A stretch of 64,000 nucleotides of DNA from G965220205 sp965220205 (lineage in GTDB: Bacteria; Chloroflexota; Dehalococcoidia; Lucifugimonadales; Australimonadaceae): contig OZ244812.1 of assembly GCA_965220205.1 (NCBI GenBank), positions 496,001-560,000 of the forward strand, in the 5' to 3' direction. Positions 38,909 through 47,808 of the stretch are shown one piece after another (within the stretch, counting starts at the first letter, position 1; each line of letters begins with the position of its first letter). The notes beneath the pieces were generated by a model. That model had not been told where the DNA came from and made no database searches. It was given only the letters and a program-made list of their open reading frames with translations. The position numbers and the translations under genes are program-made.

Positions 38909-40510
38909 CTAGCGGCCGGCTCGGTCCTGGATCTGCAGTGCGCGTTGCGTCAGGTCGGCGAACTCCGCCACGTCCGCCTCGCGGGGCAGCAGGCCCTGCA
39001 CCCGGCGGGCGTGGGAGACGACGGCGTCGAGGCTGCCGTCCAGCGCCCAGTAGCTCTCGCGGAGTATCTCGGCGTACTCGGCCACGACTGCCGCCAGCTG
39101 GAACCGGGCTGGCGCTTCCTCGAACCCCGCGAACAGCTCATCGCTCCGCAGTGTGCGATTGAGTTCGACGACCTCGCCGGAATCGGGGTCTTCGTAGCGT
39201 ACGAACACCGTGCCCAGAGCGCCCTCCGCCTCGTCGTGGAGCTTGAGCTCGTACAGGGCGGTGACGCTGTGGCCGGCCCCGATCTCGCCCGCGTCCACGG
39301 TGTCGTCGCGGAACTGCTCGTCCTCGACCCGGCGGTTCTCGTACCCCAGGAGCCGGTAACGGCTGACCACCTCGGGATCGAACTCCACCTGCACCTTGGC
39401 GTCCTTGGCAATCGCCTGCAGCGTGCCGGTGAGGTTCTCCACGAAGATGCGCCGGGCTTCGGACAGGTCGTCGACGTAGTAGTAGGCGCCGTCGCCGTCG
39501 TTGGCCAACTGCTCCATCAGTATGTCGTTGTAGTTGCCCATGCCGAACCCGACGGTCGTGAGCGTCACGCCTTGGTCCACGTGATCCTGCACCTGCCGCA
39601 GGATCGAGTCGGACCCCGTGGCGCCAACGTTCCCCACGCCGTCGGACAGCACGATGACGCGGGTGATGCGCCCGGGCTCGACGCGGTCGCTGGCCATCTC
39701 GTAGGCCAACCGCAGCCCGTCCGCAACATAGGTCGAGCCGCCCGACTGCAGCTTGTCGATGGCCGCGATGATGCGCTCCCCGTCCTCGCCGCTGGTGGGG
39801 TCAAGATGCACCCGCCCCGTATCGCCGTAGACGACGATGCCGACTTCGTCGGTCGGCCGGAGCTCGTCAACCAGCAGCCGCAGCGACCTCTTTACGAGGC
39901 CCAGACGGTCCTCCCGTGCCATGGACCCGGAGATGTCGATGGTGAAGATGAGAGTGGCGTCCTTCCGGTCTTCGTCGGCGACGGCCTTGCCTTGCAGCCC
40001 GACGCGCATCAGCCAGTGCTTCTCGCCGCCGAACGGCGATGGGGAGCCGTCCATGTGGATGGCGAAGGCGCCCTCCGACGGCCCTTCGTAGGCCTGGTCG
40101 AAGAAGTTCACGAACTCCTCGACGCGCACCGAGTCGGGATGCGGCATATTGCCGTCCTGCACGAACCGCCGGGCGACCGTGTACGACGCGGTGTCGACGT
40201 CCACGGCGAACGTGGAGAAGTGATCATCCTCTGTGTCGATGAAGGGGTTCACGCCGTAGTTCTTGAAGAACGTCAGGTCGTAGGCGGCGTCGTTGACAGT
40301 CGCGGAGCCGCCTATCGTGTTGAACCCCTCCTCCGTCGCTACTCCGGGGTATGGGGGCTCCGACATGGCTGGCGCCGGCGTGGACGTTGGCGACCAGGGC
40401 CGGGGCGTTGGAGTGGGGTCCGACCCGCAGGCGGCGGTCGTCAGCAATAGGGTTGCCAGCGCGACGATTGCCGCGATCCTTGCCACGAGGGAACTGAGCG
40501 AACGGTCCAT
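38909..40510 (-). CDS. VWA-domain lipoprotein (YfbK-like)
   Basis: The 533-residue protein starts at ATG 40510 with AAGGAGG about eight bases upstream. The signal ends in the lipobox LLTTAAC and a short Pro-Thr linker follows. After an N-terminal VWA-associated segment (FSTFAVDVDTASYTVARRFV), the VWA domain has the metal site FTIDISGSMAREDRL (about residues 189-203) and VIVLSDGVGNVGATGSD. The C-terminal YfbK-type part holds YRLLGYENRRVEDEQFRDD and VTALYELKLHDEAEGALGTV. YfbK proteins are surface or periplasmic proteins of uncertain job, perhaps protein binding through the metal site. It is divergent from an HTH-TM-TPR protein, with about 110 bases between the starts, so the two likely share control. 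The other VWA protein (12.0-14.0 kb) is linked to a sigma factor. Confidence 0.9.
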   Translation of the reverse strand: MDRSLSSLVARIAAIVALATLLLTTAACGSDPTPTPRPWSPTSTPAPAMSEPPYPGVATEEGFNTIGGSATVNDAAYDLTFFKNYGVNPFIDTEDDHFSTFAVDVDTASYTVARRFVQDGNMPHPDSVRVEEFVNFFDQAYEGPSEGAFAIHMDGSPSPFGGEKHWLMRVGLQGKAVADEDRKDATLIFTIDISGSMAREDRLGLVKRSLRLLVDELRPTDEVGIVVYGDTGRVHLDPTSGEDGERIIAAIDKLQSGGSTYVADGLRLAYEMASDRVEPGRITRVIVLSDGVGNVGATGSDSILRQVQDHVDQGVTLTTVGFGMGNYNDILMEQLANDGDGAYYYVDDLSEARRIFVENLTGTLQAIAKDAKVQVEFDPEVVSRYRLLGYENRRVEDEQFRDDTVDAGEIGAGHSVTALYELKLHDEAEGALGTVFVRYEDPDSGEVVELNRTLRSDELFAGFEEAPARFQLAAVVAEYAEILRESYWALDGSLDAVVSHARRVQGLLPREADVAEFADLTQRALQIQDRAGR

Positions 40511-40619
40511 GATGTGCCTCCTTGCGATGATATCGTCCGAACCGTGCTCAGTCTTGCCGGGCGCCCCGCACACTGCGTACAGCAGAGGTGTAACATTCGG
40601 CCCCCAACACGAGCCAGAG

Positions 40620-42560
40620 TTGCAACACTTGCCCACTTTTTCCGAATTGCTGACCGATTACATGGCGCGGACCGGCATCGGCGAAGCGGAGCTCGCCCGC
40701 CGCGTTCAAGTCAGCCGCCTTACGGTCGCTCGGTGGAGAGAGGGCGTCACCGCTCGCCCCCGCTACCGGGAGGATGTTCTGCGCTGCGGCGAGGTGCTGC
40801 GGCTGACAGCCGAGGAGACCGACGCGTTCCTGCTAGCCGCGGGGTTCGCGCCCGAAAGCGCCCCCGTCTCTACGGAGACTCCGCCGACTGATGCGGCGGC
40901 GCCCGACGACGAGTCGCTGCCGCCCGCGCCGCCGGGCCTTCGGCCACGGCGCGCGCGGCGAGTCGCTCTGCTCGCGGCTCTCGTGTTGGTCGCGGCTGCC
41001 GTCGCCGGCGTTGCCTACGTCGTAGGAATCCAGGACCGGCCGCCGGACCACCCGGTCGCCGGCGCTGGCGAATCGCTCATCGTGATGGCGCCGTTCGCCA
41101 ACTACACCGGCGGGCAGCAGGGGTTCAACATCCAGGGCCGTCTCAAGGAGGAGATTGACCGGGAGATTTCGGAGGCCGGCCTCTCCCGCGTGCGTACGGT
41201 CGAGTGGCCCCGGGTGATCGCGGCCGAGTCTGACGCCGTTGATGCGGGAGTCCGTTCGCGCGCAGCAATGGTCATCTGGGGGGAGTACGACAGCGGCCGC
41301 GTGTTGGCCGTCGTCACCGTGCCGCCCAGTCGCCAGGCGCAGGGCAGCCACGGGCCCCAGGTAGTGGACATCGCGTCGTCGCCGTCCGAGCTTCCCGCCG
41401 CCGTCAACTTCGCTCTGGCCGACGAGGTCAGCTCGGTCGCACTGATGACGTTGGGTCAGCTCTACCTCGACCAAGGCGACCACGACGTAGCCAAGACTGC
41501 CTTGATTCAGGCCTTGGACCGGCAGTCCATCGACGCCGCGACGCTGGCCGGGCTGCGCTTCCGGCTGGGCCGCGCCTACCTCGGCGGGGCCTACGCCGAC
41601 CTCGACGAGGCGGTCTGGCTGTTCACGCAGGTGCTGGCGGTGCTGCCGCGGTCGGTGGACACGCTCAACAACCGGGCGCTAGCCCACCTCGGCCGCGGCC
41701 GGAGCGGGGACGCCGCATTGGCGATCGACGACCTTTCCCGGGCCGTAAGCCTCGACCCGGGGCGCGCCGGCTCCTATCTCAACCGCGCTGTCGCCTATCT
41801 AGACCTCGACGACGGCGCGCGCTTGGAACCGGCCCTCGACGACTTGGAGCGGGCCATCGACATCGACTCCGACTACGCCAGCGCTTACGTCAATCGGGCC
41901 AGCGTCTACTTGCTCCGAGACGACGACGGCGATCTCGACCGCGCGTTCGACGATGTCGCAAAGGCCTTGTCGATCGACCCCGAGCAGGCGGCGGCCTACG
42001 TCAACCGTGGCAACGCCTACCTGCAGCGCGGCGAGTCCGGCGACCTAACGCTGGCCGCCGGCGACTTCTCCCAGGCTATCGAGATCGATCCCGACGCCGC
42101 CACCGCCTACTACAACCGCGGCCTGGTCTCCAGCGCGCTGCTGTCGACTCCCGACGAGTGGGCGCGGTCGACCGACGACTTCAGACGCGCCCAGGAGTTG
42201 GTTCCCTGGGACTTCACGTTCAACAACACCCTCTGCTGGCAACTGGGGCTGCAGCGGCTGGGAGAACAGGCCCTCCCGTTCTGCGAGCGGGCGTTGTCGA
42301 TACAGCCCGAAGGGCCTGTGCTGGACAGCCGCGGCCTCGTGTTCGCGGTCATGGGCCGCGCGAGCGAGGCGGTGGAGGACTTCGAGGCGTTCCTCGCCTG
42401 GGTGGACGCATCGACGAAGGCGTCGTGCGCCCCTCGCTACGGCTCTACGCGCGCCGCCTGGATCAACGACCTCGAAGCTGGCCGCGACCCCTTCGACGCC
42501 CAGACGCTCCACTCGCTCCGCGTCCGTCCTGCCGCCCTGTCGGCCGCCGAGCCCTGCTGA
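40620..42560 (+). CDS. HTH - transmembrane - TPR regulator-like protein
   Basis: The protein has an N-terminal XRE-type helix-turn-helix (LARRVQVSRLTVARWREGV, about residues 20-40), a linker, one membrane helix (RVALLAALVLVAAAVAGVAY, about 117-136), an extracytoplasmic alpha/beta domain (LIVMAPFANYTGG to about 260) and six or more tetratricopeptide repeats (about 275-620; several read LDRAI/LSRAV-x-x-D-P-x-x-A-x-A-Y-x-N-R). The start is uncertain: the HTH needs residues upstream of ATG 40662, so TTG 40620 is preferred; an upstream ATG at 40293 would overlap the divergent VWA gene. It likely senses a signal outside through the TPR part and acts on DNA inside. The VWA lipoprotein next door is a natural partner or target. 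Confidence 0.82.
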   Translation: MQHLPTFSELLTDYMARTGIGEAELARRVQVSRLTVARWREGVTARPRYREDVLRCGEVLRLTAEETDAFLLAAGFAPESAPVSTETPPTDAAAPDDESLPPAPPGLRPRRARRVALLAALVLVAAAVAGVAYVVGIQDRPPDHPVAGAGESLIVMAPFANYTGGQQGFNIQGRLKEEIDREISEAGLSRVRTVEWPRVIAAESDAVDAGVRSRAAMVIWGEYDSGRVLAVVTVPPSRQAQGSHGPQVVDIASSPSELPAAVNFALADEVSSVALMTLGQLYLDQGDHDVAKTALIQALDRQSIDAATLAGLRFRLGRAYLGGAYADLDEAVWLFTQVLAVLPRSVDTLNNRALAHLGRGRSGDAALAIDDLSRAVSLDPGRAGSYLNRAVAYLDLDDGARLEPALDDLERAIDIDSDYASAYVNRASVYLLRDDDGDLDRAFDDVAKALSIDPEQAAAYVNRGNAYLQRGESGDLTLAAGDFSQAIEIDPDAATAYYNRGLVSSALLSTPDEWARSTDDFRRAQELVPWDFTFNNTLCWQLGLQRLGEQALPFCERALSIQPEGPVLDSRGLVFAVMGRASEAVEDFEAFLAWVDASTKASCAPRYGSTRAAWINDLEAGRDPFDAQTLHSLRVRPAALSAAEPC

Positions 42561-42569
42561 GCGGGGGGC

Positions 42570-43259
42570 TCAGCTCTTCGTGGTTGGCAGGAACGGCGTC
42601 AGCTTGTCCATCAGCGCGTTCAGCGTCCGCGTTTGCACCCACACGCGGCCGTTGCCGTTGAACTTCATCACCAGCCCCTCGCCGCCCGCGATGAGCGAGC
42701 CGAGCCCGCCGACCTTCCCGATCGAGTAGTTGACGTCGTCCGTGAACGCGACGACGTGGCCCGTGTCGACCACGAGTTCCTCGCCGAACCCCAAGGGCAG
42801 TTCCTTGATGGCTCCGTAGGAGTCGTAGTAGACGGTGCCGGGCTGGCCGTCCTCAGCGTAGGCGCGTAGGAAGAAGATCTTCTCCCCGCTGAACATGCCC
42901 TTAGCCCCCTGAAACTTGGCGTCGGTCTGCACGTTTTCGGTGCATGCGAGGAAGGAGCTTCCCTGGACGAACAGGTTCTGGCCGGGCTGGAGCTCGAACG
43001 ACTGGATGTCCCCCGGCGCGGGCGGGGCGAGGCTCACCCAGCCGCCGCTCGGTCCTGCGGTGAACGTGTTGACGAAGAACGACTCGCTGGCCAGCATCCG
43101 CTTGAAGCCGCCGAACAGCCCGCCGCCGCCCATGCCTGTCTTCATTTCGACGCCCTGATGCGCCGCCATCGCTCCCGGCTCCGCCTTGATCGACTCGCCG
43201 GGAGACAGCTCCACCGTCAGCAACGTGTAGGCAGGGCTGAACTCGGTCGTCGATTTCAT
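42570..43259 (-). CDS. AIM24/TIGR00266-family protein
   Basis: The 229-residue protein starts at ATG 43259 with AGGAGAC upstream. It reads MKSTTEFSPAYTLLTVELSP and KAEPGAMAAHQGVEMKTGMG, then GGLFGGFKRMLASESFFVNT, characteristic of the AIM24 beta-barrel-like family. The bacterial function is unknown; the mitochondrial relative affects inner-membrane organisation. It has no signal peptide. It is convergent with the HTH-TPR gene, nine bases apart at the 3' ends. Confidence 0.9.
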   Translation of the reverse strand: MKSTTEFSPAYTLLTVELSPGESIKAEPGAMAAHQGVEMKTGMGGGGLFGGFKRMLASESFFVNTFTAGPSGGWVSLAPPAPGDIQSFELQPGQNLFVQGSSFLACTENVQTDAKFQGAKGMFSGEKIFFLRAYAEDGQPGTVYYDSYGAIKELPLGFGEELVVDTGHVVAFTDDVNYSIGKVGGLGSLIAGGEGLVMKFNGNGRVWVQTRTLNALMDKLTPFLPTTKS

Positions 43260-43341
43260 CAGAGGTCTCCTTCTGTCGTAGTAGGGTGGGGCTCGCCGGG
43301 AGCCCCGTTCAGTGTACCCCACGCAGGCCGGCCGAGAGGGA

Positions 43342-43503
43342 CTAGTTCTGGTCGGTGATCATCTGACGCACGTGGGCGTCCATCATCGTCTTCATCGCCT
43401 GTATCTCGTCAGCGCTCTTGCCGTCGAAGAGATTCGAGTGCGCATCCTCGCCGTGCGCCATCATCGCGGCGAGGAGTTCATCAGCCGTCTCTCCCTCCGT
43501 GGT
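43342..43503 (-). pseudogene. Small helical ORF or remnant
   Basis: The minus-strand frame reads TEGETADELLAAMMAHGEDA and HSNLFDGKSADEIQAMKTMM, then DAHVRQMITDQN and a stop at 43342. Codon use is like a real gene. A TGA at 43506-43504 cuts off the upstream part (MKVACEGRP), and internal ATG codons at 43464 give only about 40 residues. It may be a short acidic protein or the surviving end of a longer one. It lies just upstream of the AIM24 gene on the same strand. Confidence 0.45.
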
Positions 43504-43750
43504 TCAGGGGCGCCCTTCACATGCCACTTTCATTCATCACTCCCTCTGCTGGATGGGTCGGGCGCTGGTTAGGGAATCGACGTCCGTCAAGCCTGTTACG
43601 GGCGCGCGCCGGGTGGACCTGGATTCGACCCTCAGCGCTCCGCCACGCCAGGAATCATAACCGACCCGCGCCGCCTCAGTCCACGAACAGGGCCCAGCCA
43701 GGCCTCTCCTCTCTCCCGCCTGGCCCCCGTCTGACCTCCTCCCTGTGTGA

Positions 43751-43790
43751 CCTCCTCCTCCGGCTCCGCGGGGGAGGATTGAGGAGGGGG
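43751..43790. repeat. GC-rich hairpin element, copy 2 (GATTGAGGAGGGGG type)
   Basis: CCTCCTCCTC, CGGCTCCGCG, GGGGAGGATT and GAGGAGGGGG follow in order, as in copy 1 at 36160-36200. The CCTCC and GGAGG blocks can pair. It lies in a long gene-free stretch. Confidence 0.5.
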
Positions 43791-43903
43791 CCGCCGCCCC
43801 CGTCCGCTCCCCACTGCGACATCCGTCCCTTCCTCCAACGCCCTCATCCCCCTACCATCCCTCCCAAACCCCGGCGTCGTGCGCGCCGGGGGGCGTCGGC
43901 CCG

Positions 43904-43979
43904 ATTTACGAGTAAATGTCCCAGAATGTCCCACTATTTCGCCCCCTCCACTCGTAAATTGCAGAGTTTACGAGTGGAG
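43904..43979. promoter_or_regulatory. TTTACGAGT inverted repeats upstream of the Rieske oxygenase gene
   Basis: ATTTACGAGTAAAT at 43904-43917 is a perfect palindrome with a GA centre. A second site has 13-bp perfect arms, CTCCACTCGTAAA at 43946-43958 and TTTACGAGTGGAG at 43967-43979, around an 8-base loop. All three half-sites share TTTACGAGT. They lie about 220-300 bases upstream of the Rieske oxygenase start. They look like operator sites for a dimeric regulator or a strong RNA hairpin. The rest of 43504-44202 has no gene. Confidence 0.6.
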
Positions 43980-44202
43980 AATCTCACGATTTGGGTCGAA
44001 ACCCGGCCATTTTGGCCCATTTCCGTTCATTTCCTGCGTTCGGACACTCACGTGTGCGACAACACACGCTCGCGCCGCCGCCATCCTCCGCCGAAAGCCT
44101 GTCGCAAGGTCGCGGCGGCTGGTGTATGCTTCAACGGATGCTGACGCTGGCCGCCGCGCCGGACCGCCGGACTGAGAAGGGCTGGAACCAAGGAGGAATC
44201 GC

Positions 44203-45603
44203 GTGCTAACTGTAGAGCAGAACGACCGAATCACTCTCGTAGGCCCCGGTACGCCAATGGGAGAGCTCATGCGCCGCTACTGGCAGCCCATCGCCGGGTT
44301 GTCCGAGCTGAAGAAGAACCCCACCAAGGCCATCCGCCTGCTGGGCGAGGACCTGGTCTTGTACAAGGATGAGAGCGGCACGCTCGGCTTGATTGACGCG
44401 TCCTGCGCTCATCGCCGCGTGAACCTGCTCTTTGGCATTCCGGAGGAGCACGGAGTGCGCTGCCCCTACCACGGGTGGCTGTACGACGAGAACGGACAAT
44501 GCCTCGAGATGCCTGCGGAGACGCCGGACTCCACGTTCCCCAGCCGTGTGAAGATCAAGGCCTACCCCGTGCAGACGCTGGGCGGACTTATATTCGCCTA
44601 CCTCGGCCCGCAGCCGGCCCCGCTGCTGCCTCACTACTACCCCTTCGTCGAGGAGGGCAGGGTGCGCAGCATCGGGTGGACCGTCGTCACGTGCAACTGG
44701 CTCCAGATCATGGAGAACTCGCTGGACCCCATCCACGGCGAATACCTCCACGGCTACTTCTCCCAGTACGTGCTCGAGCGGCTCGGCGTCATCAAGCGCC
44801 GCGGCGACATCTACGGCAGGTGGCCCATCGAGCAGAATCCCGACATGGAGTACTGGCGCAAGGGCCAGAGCGGCATGCGTCACATTTCGGCGGCGTGCAG
44901 CCGCTTCGAGCACGGGATACTCAAGCACCGGCTACTCGAAGGGGAGACCGAGGATAACTCGACCGGCTGGAACATCGGCCACCCGATCCTCTTCCCGAAC
45001 CTCGAGTCGGGCACCGGCGGGCACGACTTCCAGATTCGCGTGCCGATTGACGACACGCACACCTACTACGTCTACTACTACGCCAACCCGCCGCGGGAGG
45101 GCGAGGACACGAACCAGGCCGAGGAGGACATCCCCGTCTACCACGTTCCGATCGCGGGCGTGGACGGCGACGGACTGCCCATCTGGGGCCAGCTCGACAA
45201 CAACAGCGGCCAGGACCACTTCGCCTGGACCTCCCAGGGGCCGCGAATGAATCGCAACCTCGAAAAGCTGGGACAGTCCGACGTGGGCCTCATCCTGTTC
45301 CGCCGCATGCTCAACGAGCAGATGCAGATCGTCGAGGACGGCGGCGACCCCATGAACACCGTCCGGGACCCCGCTAAGAACGAGATCATCTGGCTCCCGT
45401 TCGACCGCATGAACGATGAGACCATCGACGGCATGCGGGCAATCCCCAAGGGCGAACGGAGAGGACGCGGCGACGTCATTGGGTCGGGCTCCTCAGGCAA
45501 GTTCAACCCGTACAACATCGAACACGCCAAGCGGATCGGAGCCCCGATTCCTCCGCCGTTCCCGCAGTCGGCGCGCACTGTCGTCGAGGTCTCGCCCGGC
45601 TAG
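44203..45603 (+). CDS. Rieske non-haem iron oxygenase, alpha subunit (ring-hydroxylating type)
   Basis: The 466-residue protein starts at GTG 44203 with AAGGAGGAA upstream. The N-terminal Rieske [2Fe-2S] centre has CAHRRVNLLFG and CPYHGWLYDENGQCLE (C-x-H...C-x-x-H). The catalytic domain has the mononuclear iron site NSLDPIHGEYLHG (D/N-x-x-D-x-x-H-x-x-x-x-H). The length and the FPSRVKIKAYPVQTLGGLIF segment fit phthalate 4,5-dioxygenase/vanillate demethylase-type enzymes, which take electrons from a separate reductase. No reductase lies in the window. The substrate is probably aromatic or a related cyclic carboxylate. A second enzyme of the family, only moderately alike, lies at 62.4-63.8 kb. 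Confidence 0.92.
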   Translation: MLTVEQNDRITLVGPGTPMGELMRRYWQPIAGLSELKKNPTKAIRLLGEDLVLYKDESGTLGLIDASCAHRRVNLLFGIPEEHGVRCPYHGWLYDENGQCLEMPAETPDSTFPSRVKIKAYPVQTLGGLIFAYLGPQPAPLLPHYYPFVEEGRVRSIGWTVVTCNWLQIMENSLDPIHGEYLHGYFSQYVLERLGVIKRRGDIYGRWPIEQNPDMEYWRKGQSGMRHISAACSRFEHGILKHRLLEGETEDNSTGWNIGHPILFPNLESGTGGHDFQIRVPIDDTHTYYVYYYANPPREGEDTNQAEEDIPVYHVPIAGVDGDGLPIWGQLDNNSGQDHFAWTSQGPRMNRNLEKLGQSDVGLILFRRMLNEQMQIVEDGGDPMNTVRDPAKNEIIWLPFDRMNDETIDGMRAIPKGERRGRGDVIGSGSSGKFNPYNIEHAKRIGAPIPPPFPQSARTVVEVSPG

Positions 45604-45696
45604 CGGGACCGTTGCATCCGCCCAGCGATCATGCGGCGCCGCGCACGGTTGCGGCGCCGCCCCTCGCGGCGCTCTGCCGCGGTTGAGGAGAGACGT

Positions 45697-45933
45697 ATGA
45701 GACTTGAAGGCGTTTCCGCCGGCACGCGGCTCGTGACCATGTCCGGCGACATCGTGGAACTGCTCGAACTCACCGAGCACGGGGCGACGGTTCGCGTCCG
45801 CTTCGTCGAGGTCCTCAGCGGCGGCGCCGGGGCAGTGGGCAGCGAAGCGCTGATGACCAACGACGACATCGCCACGTTGGACGGCACGCGTTTCGTGGGC
45901 CCGCCCCAGACCTCGTCGACTAGCGGGGCCTAG
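45697..45933 (+). CDS. Small beta-rich protein downstream of the Rieske oxygenase
   Basis: The 78-residue protein begins at ATG 45697 with GAGGAGAG ahead; the longer frame upstream is Arg-rich and not credible. It reads MRLEGVSAGTRLVTMSGDIV and ELLELTEHGATVRVRFVEVL, then MTNDDIATLDGTRFVG, suggesting a compact SH3-like or hotdog-like beta fold. It lies 94 bases after the oxygenase stop, probably in the same transcript. Its role is unknown; no domain is recognised. Confidence 0.68.
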   Translation: MRLEGVSAGTRLVTMSGDIVELLELTEHGATVRVRFVEVLSGGAGAVGSEALMTNDDIATLDGTRFVGPPQTSSTSGA

Positions 45934-45948
45934 GACGCGCTGGGCGGG

Positions 45949-46025
45949 ACCCCTTTCGTCATTCCCGGCTCCCTAGACCGGGAATCCACCCCTTTCGTCA
46001 TTCCCGGCTCCGAGACCGGGAATCC
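45949..46025. repeat. Tandem pair of TTTCGTCATTCCCGG hairpin repeats
   Basis: Two units follow directly: 45949-45987 and 45988-46025, each ACCCCTTTCGTCATTCCCGG, then CTCC...AGA, then CCGGGAATCC. Within each, TTCCCGG and CCGGGAA pair as a 7-bp stem around a 7-10 base loop. Such 'GTCATTCCCG' hairpin repeats are widespread in environmental bacteria. They separate the small protein from hyuB, whose 3' end is at 46075. Confidence 0.72.
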
Positions 46026-46074
46026 AAGGGTTGGGATTGGTAGACGCGCGGATGTCGCCAGCGTCCCGCCCCCG

Positions 46075-47808
46075 CTATCGAGAGCGCAGCCGAGTCGTCG
46101 GTTCGTCGTCGACCGTGGGGCCGTCCCGGCCCTCCACGATTGCAACGCCATAGTCGCGCGCGGCGCCCTCTATGCTCACCCAACCCGCGCGGACATCCGC
46201 CAGCACGGCCTCCGGCGCTCGCTCGAACGGGTCGCCGTAGCCTCCGCCCCCGGCTGCCGCGACCCCGAACGTATCGCCTGCTTCCAAGGTGTAGAAGCCA
46301 GAGCCGCCGAAACTCTGCTCCCGCGGCGTGCCCGGGTGCAGGCGGAACTCGCCCGTGCGTCCCGGCTTGCCTCCGTCCGAGCCGGAGGGCGGGACCTTCA
46401 CCCGGTCGGCGCGACGGTTGAGCTTGGCCGACTCGAGGACTTCGTAGATTCGTCGGTAGCTCAGGCCGCCCCGGAACCTCCCCGGTCCGCCGGAGTCCGG
46501 GACCAGTTCGAAGCTGACGATGCGCACCGGAGCGGCCGTCTCGATGATCTCGATCGGCGTCAGCGACAGGCTCCCGGCGCTCGTCGTGATGCCCGATTCT
46601 CCGTCGCCCTGGTTCGACCCCGCGGTCGCCGCCCCCAGGATCTCATAGTGCGTGTAGGCGTGGGGGCCAACGACCCCTGCGGGCCAGCTCAGCGCGAGCG
46701 TCCCCCCGCTCCCGCCGCTGTGCGCCAGCCGCTTCTGCGGTTGGAACTTGCTCAGCGTCTCGACCAACAGGTCGACCAGGCGGTGTGCGGACTGGGTGGA
46801 GTTGCCGACCGGCGACGGGTACTCGGGCGACACGACCGTACGCTCGCCGAATCGCAGCGAGATGCGCCGCCACATCCCGTCGTTGAAGGGGAACGACGGA
46901 TCGACCAGCGAAATCACGGCGTTGGTGACCGACGACTTGATCGTGGACAGTACCATATTGGCGGGGCCGCGGGTCTGCGGGTCGGTCCCCGTGAAGTCGA
47001 TATCGAGACGCCCGTCGCGCTTCGTGGCCGTTGCGTGCATGCGCACGGGGTCGCCGGCGCCGCTCCCGTCGTCGTCGAGCCACACGTCGCTCGAGTACGA
47101 GCCGTCCTCCCAACCGTCGAGGTAGGCCTCGAACAGCCGCTCCGTGCCGTCGAGCGTCGCGGCGAACGCCCGCAGCGCCTCCTCCTTGCCCAGCTGGTCC
47201 ATCAGGACTTGGAACCGCTTGGCCGCGGTCTTGGTGATGCCGATCTGCGCGTTCATGTCTCCCAGGACGAGGTACGGGTTGCGCACGTTGGTCTCGATGA
47301 TCCGCGTAATCTCGTCGGCGACGCGCCCCCGGCGTGCGTACCGCACGATGGGAAGGAGGAACCCTTCCTGTATCAGCTCCGTGGCGCCGCTGTACGAGCT
47401 CCCCGGCATCGCGCCGCCGAAGTCGGGCTTGTGCGCAGCCGAGCAGCTGTAGGCCACGAGCTCGCCGTCGTAGAAGACCGGCGTCATCACCGCGAGGTCC
47501 GGCGCGTGGTGCACGAAGCTCTCGTAGGGATGATTGCTGATGTACAGGTCGCCCGGCTTCATGTCGTCCCGTCCGTAGACGCGCCAGACCGAGCGGACGA
47601 ACTGCTTGAACGCGAAGGCGTGGGTGAGCGAGCCCGGCGTCACGATCAGATTGCCCTCGGCGTCGAGGAACTGGTACGAGCAGTCGCGCGACTCGCGCAT
47701 GTGCGTGGAGAACGCGGAGCGCGCGAGCAGCACGTTCATCTCGTCCACCATGCTCTGGAACTTGGTCCGGATGATCTCGGTGCTAAACGGCGCCGCGAGT
47801 CCAGTCAT
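46075..47808 (-). CDS. hyuB: Hydantoinase B / N-methylhydantoinase (ATP-hydrolysing) beta-type subunit
   Basis: The 577-residue protein begins at ATG 47808, overlapping the hyuA stop by ATGA; the longer frame upstream is a shadow of hyuA. Motifs are FSTEIIRTKFQSMVDEMNVL, LARSAFSTHMRESRDCSYQF, LYISNHPYESFVHHAPDLAV and PANMVLSTIKSSVTNAVISL, as well as GGSGGTLALSWPAG. All match HyuB/OplaH C-terminal subunits. With HyuA it hydrolyses a cyclic imide or amide such as hydantoin or 5-oxoproline at the cost of ATP. Translation coupling ensures equal amounts. Substrate choice is not visible. Confidence 0.93.
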   Translation of the reverse strand: MTGLAAPFSTEIIRTKFQSMVDEMNVLLARSAFSTHMRESRDCSYQFLDAEGNLIVTPGSLTHAFAFKQFVRSVWRVYGRDDMKPGDLYISNHPYESFVHHAPDLAVMTPVFYDGELVAYSCSAAHKPDFGGAMPGSSYSGATELIQEGFLLPIVRYARRGRVADEITRIIETNVRNPYLVLGDMNAQIGITKTAAKRFQVLMDQLGKEEALRAFAATLDGTERLFEAYLDGWEDGSYSSDVWLDDDGSGAGDPVRMHATATKRDGRLDIDFTGTDPQTRGPANMVLSTIKSSVTNAVISLVDPSFPFNDGMWRRISLRFGERTVVSPEYPSPVGNSTQSAHRLVDLLVETLSKFQPQKRLAHSGGSGGTLALSWPAGVVGPHAYTHYEILGAATAGSNQGDGESGITTSAGSLSLTPIEIIETAAPVRIVSFELVPDSGGPGRFRGGLSYRRIYEVLESAKLNRRADRVKVPPSGSDGGKPGRTGEFRLHPGTPREQSFGGSGFYTLEAGDTFGVAAAGGGGYGDPFERAPEAVLADVRAGWVSIEGAARDYGVAIVEGRDGPTVDDEPTTRLRSR

